From positions 1 through 10,077 of the forward strand of contig MNRO01000003.1 of NCBI GenBank assembly GCA_001915995.1: a stretch of 10,077 bases of DNA, in the 5' to 3' direction. Under the pieces are notes generated by a model that searched no databases, was not told the DNA's origin, and worked only from the letters and a program-made list of their open reading frames with translations. Each line of letters begins with the position of its first letter. The stretch's first letter is position 1. This document shows, in pieces, positions 6,760 to 10,077 of the stretch. The DNA comes from Clostridium sp. 26_21. GTDB taxonomy: Bacteria; Bacillota; Clostridia; TANB77; CAG-508. The position numbers and the translations under genes were made by a program.

Positions 6760-6794
6760 AAAAAGCACTATATAGCAAAATGTAGTGCTTTTTT
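6760..6794 (+). terminator. intrinsic terminator closing the Nudix operon
   Basis: AAAAAGCACTA (6760-6770) pairs perfectly over 11 bp with the arm starting at 6783, around a 12-nt loop, and ends in a run of six T. It isolates the cas operon from the genes upstream. Confidence 0.9.
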
Positions 6795-6846
6795 GTATGC
6801 TATTTTCCTAATATTGGAAAAAATTAAAACAAAACAATAAAAATAC

Positions 6847-6875
6847 TTGTAAAAAAATGTAAAATATGGTATAAA
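6847..6875 (+). promoter_or_regulatory. cas operon promoter
   Basis: TTGTAA (6847-6852) and TATAAA (6870-6875) are separated by an ideal 17 bp. The predicted start near 6882 leaves a leader of about 144 nt before cas6, unusually long compared with other leaders in the window. Confidence 0.65.
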
Positions 6876-6885
6876 GAAGGTGCAA

Positions 6886-6894
6886 TTTGTCGAA
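6886..6894 (+). promoter_or_regulatory. possible Spo0A box at the cas promoter
   Basis: TTTGTCGAA matches the published 0A-box consensus (TTTGTCRAA). It begins 11 bp after the -10, where a bound regulator would affect initiation or early elongation. It is a single 9-mer and could be chance; whether this organism has Spo0A is unknown. Confidence 0.3.
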
Positions 6895-6909
6895 TTTTAA
6901 TATTACAAT

Positions 6910-7012
6910 AATTTGTATTTATATAGATTAAAATTTAACAAAGTTAATAATTTGTATACATGTCGTACGATAATTACTTTAATGTAGGAAGCTTAAATAA
7001 ATTTGTATACAA
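6910..7012 (+). repeat. repeated AATTTGTAT motif with palindromic TGTATACA in the cas6 leader
   Basis: AATTTGTAT occurs at 6910-6918, 6949-6957 and 7000-7008. The last two extend to the 12-mer AATTTGTATACA and contain the palindrome TGTATACA; the final copy is a 10-bp perfect palindrome (7003-7012) touching the cas6 SD. The copies start 39 and 51 bp apart. They could be operator sites in the leader. No CRISPR repeats are present in 6795-7025. Confidence 0.4.
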
Positions 7013-7025
7013 GGAGGTGAAAAAT

Positions 7026-7739
7026 ATGAGAATGAAATTATATTTTACATTAGAAAATGAAAAAATGCCAATTGATTATAGAAGAAGCATAATCAGTTTT
7101 ATAAAATTGTCATTATCTGAATATAGTGAAAATGAATTTAAGAAGTACTATAACCAGAAAGATAATATTATAAAACCTTATGCTTTTTCTATTTTCTTTA
7201 GACAACCACAGATTAATGGGCAAGAGATTATATTAGAAGACAAAAGATTTGAAATGAATATGACAATAGAAAATTATGAAACAGCTATTACGATATATAA
7301 TGCATTTAATCATCAAAAAAATAAGAAGTTTTTAATTAATCAGAATTCATGGATATTACAAAATATTGTACTTATACCAGAAAAAGAAATTAAAGATAAT
7401 AAAATAGTTATAAAATTTCAAGCACCATTATGTGTTCGTAAAAGAGAAGAAAATAAGGATTACTATTATTCTTTTGAAGATGAAAAATTTGAAGAAACAT
7501 TAAAAATGAATGTTAAAGAACAATTGAAAATAACAACTATTCCAGTAGAATTAGTAGATAGCCTAAAAATTATTCCAATTAAAGCAAAAAAAGTAATTAT
7601 AAAATTTTATGAAAAAAAAATAGAATGTTCAACAGGAATTTTTGCATTAGAAGGAGATATAGAACTTTTAAGTTATTTATATAAAGCAGGGATAGGAAGT
7701 AAACATAGTGTAGGATTTGGGATGTTCCAAATTGTTTAA
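7026..7739 (+). CDS. cas6: Cas6 pre-crRNA endoribonuclease (type I-B)
   Basis: Cuts the CRISPR transcript within each repeat to make crRNAs. The 237-residue protein has the usual Cas6 outline: an N-terminal ferredoxin-like half with PIDYRRSIISFIK at 15-27 and KPYAFSIFF at 50-58, and a C-terminal glycine-rich loop GIGSKHSVGFG at 222-232. The stretch between the two N-terminal motifs, where many Cas6 proteins carry the catalytic His, has none; Tyr33, Tyr41 and Tyr42 lie there. The only His residues are 96 and 227. An in-frame ATG at 6960 would add 22 residues but has no ribosome binding site; the ATG at 7026 follows AAGGAGGTGA at ideal spacing. It is first in the operon, 14 bp before cas8b1. 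Confidence 0.9.
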   Translation: MRMKLYFTLENEKMPIDYRRSIISFIKLSLSEYSENEFKKYYNQKDNIIKPYAFSIFFRQPQINGQEIILEDKRFEMNMTIENYETAITIYNAFNHQKNKKFLINQNSWILQNIVLIPEKEIKDNKIVIKFQAPLCVRKREENKDYYYSFEDEKFEETLKMNVKEQLKITTIPVELVDSLKIIPIKAKKVIIKFYEKKIECSTGIFALEGDIELLSYLYKAGIGSKHSVGFGMFQIV

Positions 7740-7753
7740 AAGGAGGTGCAAAA

Positions 7754-9589
7754 TTGAAGATAAAAGTATACTTAAATGATTGGTTTTATAATGCTGGGAT
7801 CGTAGGATTTTTAAGAATTCTTGAAGATAATGAGGATGAATTTGCGATTAGAAAAAATAATTATATTGAGTTTGATACAGAAAGTTTAAGAAATTTTCAC
7901 AAATACTATTTTAATTATTTTTTCAAAAAATATAATGTTGCAGAAAGTGTAAAAAATAGAACAAAGAATTCATTTGACTATTTGGAAAGTAATATAGATG
8001 TTGGGTTTGAGGATAAAGATAGGGAAAAAGAGCGAAAAGATAAGATAAAATCAAATATAAAAATCATTAAAAACGAAATAAGCAAACAGTCAAAAAAAAT
8101 CAAAGAATTTGATGAAGAAATTTACAATGAAATAGAAGAACAATGTACTTGTATTGATAAAGCTACACACAAAAAAGAGCTTATAGAAATAAAGGAAAAA
8201 ATATTAAATAATTTACAAAAAGAAAAAATAAACAAAAAGTTAACAATGAATAAGATTAGATCTATTTTAAATAATACATATTATGGTCAAATGTCGTTTT
8301 TACAAAAGACAAGAGCATCTATGAGTTATGAAGAACAACGAGAAATAATGTATAGAGATTACGTAAGCAATATCGTAGAAACAGGTTTTATCAATGGCAT
8401 TATGCAAGATGAATATAGTATTGAACAAATAAAAGAATATATAGAAAATTTAAAAGAAGGCAACATTACACAAGATATAGAAAAAATCTATTCTAAAATA
8501 GAAAAAGATTATATTAACAAAGAAAAAAACATAGAGGATATACAAAAGTATTTAAAAGAAAAAGTAATAAAAAGATGTTGTATGTGTGAAAATGAAATAG
8601 GATTAACAACAAATTATTCAGAAGGAAATTTTGTTCCACTTGCCATAAGTAGTGATAACGCTAGAAATTTCTTTTGGAATCAAAATGTAAATATGCCAAT
8701 ATGTGATGTATGTAAATTAATTTTATTTTGTATACCAGCAGGAATGACAACAATAACAAAAGCAATAAAAGAAAATGGAGAATATAGAGAAAAACAATTA
8801 CTAAGTTTTGTAAATTATGATACAGGAATAGATAGATTATATAAAACAAATATTAATTTTGGAAATAAATCAAAATATGAAAATAGAAATGAAAATCCTT
8901 ATTCAGAATTAATATTAGATATTGTAGAACAAGATAAACAGGTAAGTATGTGGCAATTAGAAAACATATTTGTTGTAGAAATTGAAGCTGAATATGGAGC
9001 ATATAGCAGAATTGAATATTTTAATATAAAAAGATATATGTCAATATTTTTTACACAATATGCTGAAAAAACATTATCAAAAATATGGGATTATAGATAT
9101 AGACTACAAATAGTTGATTATATCATGAAAAATAAAGAGATAAAATACATAATTAATGATAGATTAAGAGATGAAATAAAAAGAGGCGAAAAGAAAAATG
9201 GTTATAATTCATTTTTAGCAACACAAATAAGAATGATATTAAATACCTTAAAAAAGGAGGTAAAAGAAGTGGAAGATATAAAGAAAAATAATGACAAATT
9301 ATATGTTATTTATAATTTAGGAGTCCAAATTCATTCAGAATTAAAAAATAAAGGTGAAGACAATAAATTAGATGGATATACATATAAAATGTTAAATAGT
9401 ATAAAAGCAGGAAATAAAAAAGAATTTATGGATATTGTAATAAGATTACATATGGAAATGGGAAAAGATGTATCACCAATTTTTATAGAAACTATGCAGA
9501 CTACAGGATTAGATTTTGAATCAATAGGACATAGTTTCTTAGCAGGATTAATATCTAATAAATATGAGAAAAAAGAGGAGGAAAAATAA
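7754..9589 (+). CDS. cas8b1: Cas8b1/Cst1, large subunit of the type I-B Cascade
   Basis: Large subunit of the crRNA-guided surveillance complex; in type I systems it helps recognise the PAM and recruit Cas3. The N-terminus, LNDWFYNAGIVGFLRILE at 7-24, is characteristic of the Cst1 family. A very Lys/Glu-rich helical stretch spans about 85-165. A zinc-finger-like pair of CxxC motifs lies at Cys275/Cys278 and Cys317/Cys320, followed by a hydrophobic LILFCIPAG segment. The C-terminal 106 residues are helical and appear to be translated separately as Cas11. The start is TTG, supported by the strong SD AGGAGGTG 5 nt upstream. Length 611 residues. The stop codon directly adjoins the cas7 ATG, so translation is probably coupled. 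Confidence 0.92.
   Translation: MKIKVYLNDWFYNAGIVGFLRILEDNEDEFAIRKNNYIEFDTESLRNFHKYYFNYFFKKYNVAESVKNRTKNSFDYLESNIDVGFEDKDREKERKDKIKSNIKIIKNEISKQSKKIKEFDEEIYNEIEEQCTCIDKATHKKELIEIKEKILNNLQKEKINKKLTMNKIRSILNNTYYGQMSFLQKTRASMSYEEQREIMYRDYVSNIVETGFINGIMQDEYSIEQIKEYIENLKEGNITQDIEKIYSKIEKDYINKEKNIEDIQKYLKEKVIKRCCMCENEIGLTTNYSEGNFVPLAISSDNARNFFWNQNVNMPICDVCKLILFCIPAGMTTITKAIKENGEYREKQLLSFVNYDTGIDRLYKTNINFGNKSKYENRNENPYSELILDIVEQDKQVSMWQLENIFVVEIEAEYGAYSRIEYFNIKRYMSIFFTQYAEKTLSKIWDYRYRLQIVDYIMKNKEIKYIINDRLRDEIKRGEKKNGYNSFLATQIRMILNTLKKEVKEVEDIKKNNDKLYVIYNLGVQIHSELKNKGEDNKLDGYTYKMLNSIKAGNKKEFMDIVIRLHMEMGKDVSPIFIETMQTTGLDFESIGHSFLAGLISNKYEKKEEEK
9269..9589 (+). CDS. cas11: Cas11 small subunit, internal start within cas8b1
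   Basis: Within the cas8b1 frame, a full SD (AAGGAGG, 9254-9260) lies 8 nt before an in-frame GTG at 9269 (codon 506). Translation from it would give a 106-residue helical protein identical to the Cas8b1 C-terminus. Independent translation of the small subunit from inside the large-subunit gene is established for type I-B, I-C and I-D systems, and both the size and the position fit. Several copies of Cas11 normally line the Cascade belly and stabilise the target DNA. No other small-subunit gene is visible. The motif also encodes Lys-Lys-Glu-Val, so a chance SD in an A/G-rich gene is possible, but the strength and spacing together are hard to dismiss. Confidence 0.75.
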   Translation: MEDIKKNNDKLYVIYNLGVQIHSELKNKGEDNKLDGYTYKMLNSIKAGNKKEFMDIVIRLHMEMGKDVSPIFIETMQTTGLDFESIGHSFLAGLISNKYEKKEEEK

Positions 9590-9784
9590 ATGGATAATAT
9601 AAAAAATAAAAAAGGATTATCAATCACTTTAGTATTTAATGCAAGTAGTCTTAATTATGGAGAAGGTATAGGAAATATATCTGAATTAAAAAAATTAACA
9701 AGAGGAGATGGAAGTGTTTATACATATGCTTCTAGACAAGCATTAAGATATATAAATTATTTAATTGGAATTTACAAGTGGTAA
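9590..9784 (+). CDS. cas7: Cas7/Cst2 (DevR family), N-terminal part before a frameshift
   Basis: Cas7 forms the crRNA-binding backbone of Cascade. This first segment is unmistakable: LSITLVFNASSLNYGEGIG at 10-28, then ISELKKLTRGDG and YTYASRQALRY at 43-53, all hallmarks of the Cst2/DevR group. The reading frame stops at 9782-9784 after 64 residues, whereas the family is usually about 300 residues. The continuation is in the -1 frame (see next entry). The start has the SD GAGGAGG 8 nt upstream and follows the cas8b1 stop with no gap. As read, only a truncated, presumably non-functional Cas7 would be made. Confidence 0.85.
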   Translation: MDNIKNKKGLSITLVFNASSLNYGEGIGNISELKKLTRGDGSVYTYASRQALRYINYLIGIYKW

Positions 9785-10077
9785 ATAAAGATAAAGGAAC
9801 AATTCAATTTGATGATAAGTTTACAATTCAGGATTCTCAAGAGATGGATCTTTTCGGATATATGAAGACAGCGAAAAATGATGGTTCAAATATCAGAAGT
9901 GCAGCAGTTAGACTAAGTAATGCAATATCATTAGAAGATTATAAAAGTGATATGGATTTCTTAAATAACAAAGGATTAGCTGATAGAATTAATGAATTTC
10001 CAAACCTTGCAAATGTCGAACAGCACCTAAGTTATTATACATATACAATAACAATAGACTTAGAAAAAATAGGAAAA
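9785..10077 (+). pseudogene. cas7: Cas7/Cst2 continuation in the -1 frame, runs off the window
   Basis: Read in the frame of the codon at 9781, this stretch has no stop up to the window end and continues the Cst2 protein: the segments EMDLFGYMKTAK, RSAAVRLSNAISLE and YYTYTITIDLEKIG are family hallmarks. This -1 frame is open from 9736, so a single missing base between about 9736 and 9784 restores one gene. It has no start codon or SD of its own at the junction. The body of the gene shows no further decay, which suggests a recent mutation or a sequencing error. Cas5, Cas3 and possibly Cas4-Cas1-Cas2 would be expected beyond the window. Confidence 0.82.

Noticed and set aside
6795..7025. Possible CRISPR array or leader remnant upstream of cas6
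   Set aside because: No direct repeats of 28-37 bp with regular spacers. The repeated 9-12-mers are irregularly spaced and fit operator sites better.
6960..7025. In-frame N-terminal extension of cas6
   Set aside because: No ribosome binding site before 6960, while 7026 has a strong one and gives the usual Cas6 N-terminus.
9736..9784. Programmed -1 ribosomal frameshift in cas7
   Set aside because: No canonical X-XXY-YYZ slippery heptamer in the correct phase within the overlap of the two frames, and no such mechanism is known to me for cas7.

Overview
The window looks like a chromosomal stretch from a very AT-rich, Gram-positive gut bacterium of the Clostridia type. Supporting points are strong purine-rich Shine-Dalgarno (SD) sites before most genes, intrinsic terminators, TAA as the only stop codon used, an intact bile salt hydrolase and a type I-B cas operon. 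TGG is used for Trp and no in-frame TGA occurs, so the standard code fits. All real genes are on the + strand.

Layout. 1-226 is non-coding apart from an extended -10 promoter. 227-1340 holds a divergent CYTH-domain protein and a peptide deformylase. 1341-1635 is a leader region with a tandem repeat, a promoter with an inverted repeat in its spacer, and a long terminator hairpin. 1636-3087 encodes a sigma-70-like protein whose N-terminal half looks like repeated helix-turn-helix modules. 3197-3868 is a histidine phosphatase. 4062-5036 is a bile salt hydrolase with its own promoter and terminator. 5149-6757 is a pair: a small Nudix hydrolase and a Nudix-methyltransferase fusion, closed by a clean terminator.

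From 6847 on is a type I-B (Cst/Tneap-like) CRISPR interference operon: promoter, about 145-nt leader, cas6, cas8b1/cst1, and the start of cas7/cst2, which is broken by a -1 frameshift and then runs off the window. A strong SD and GTG inside cas8b1 predict a separately translated Cas11 small subunit. No CRISPR repeats lie in the window.

The most unusual signal is a near-identical element before two unrelated genes (phosphatase and small Nudix). In each, the SD is followed at once by a roughly 35-nt hairpin and then exactly 8 nt before the ATG. With the hairpin folded, SD-to-start spacing becomes normal; with it open, spacing is about 43 nt. This predicts structure-dependent translation initiation, and it also corrects the Nudix start codon.
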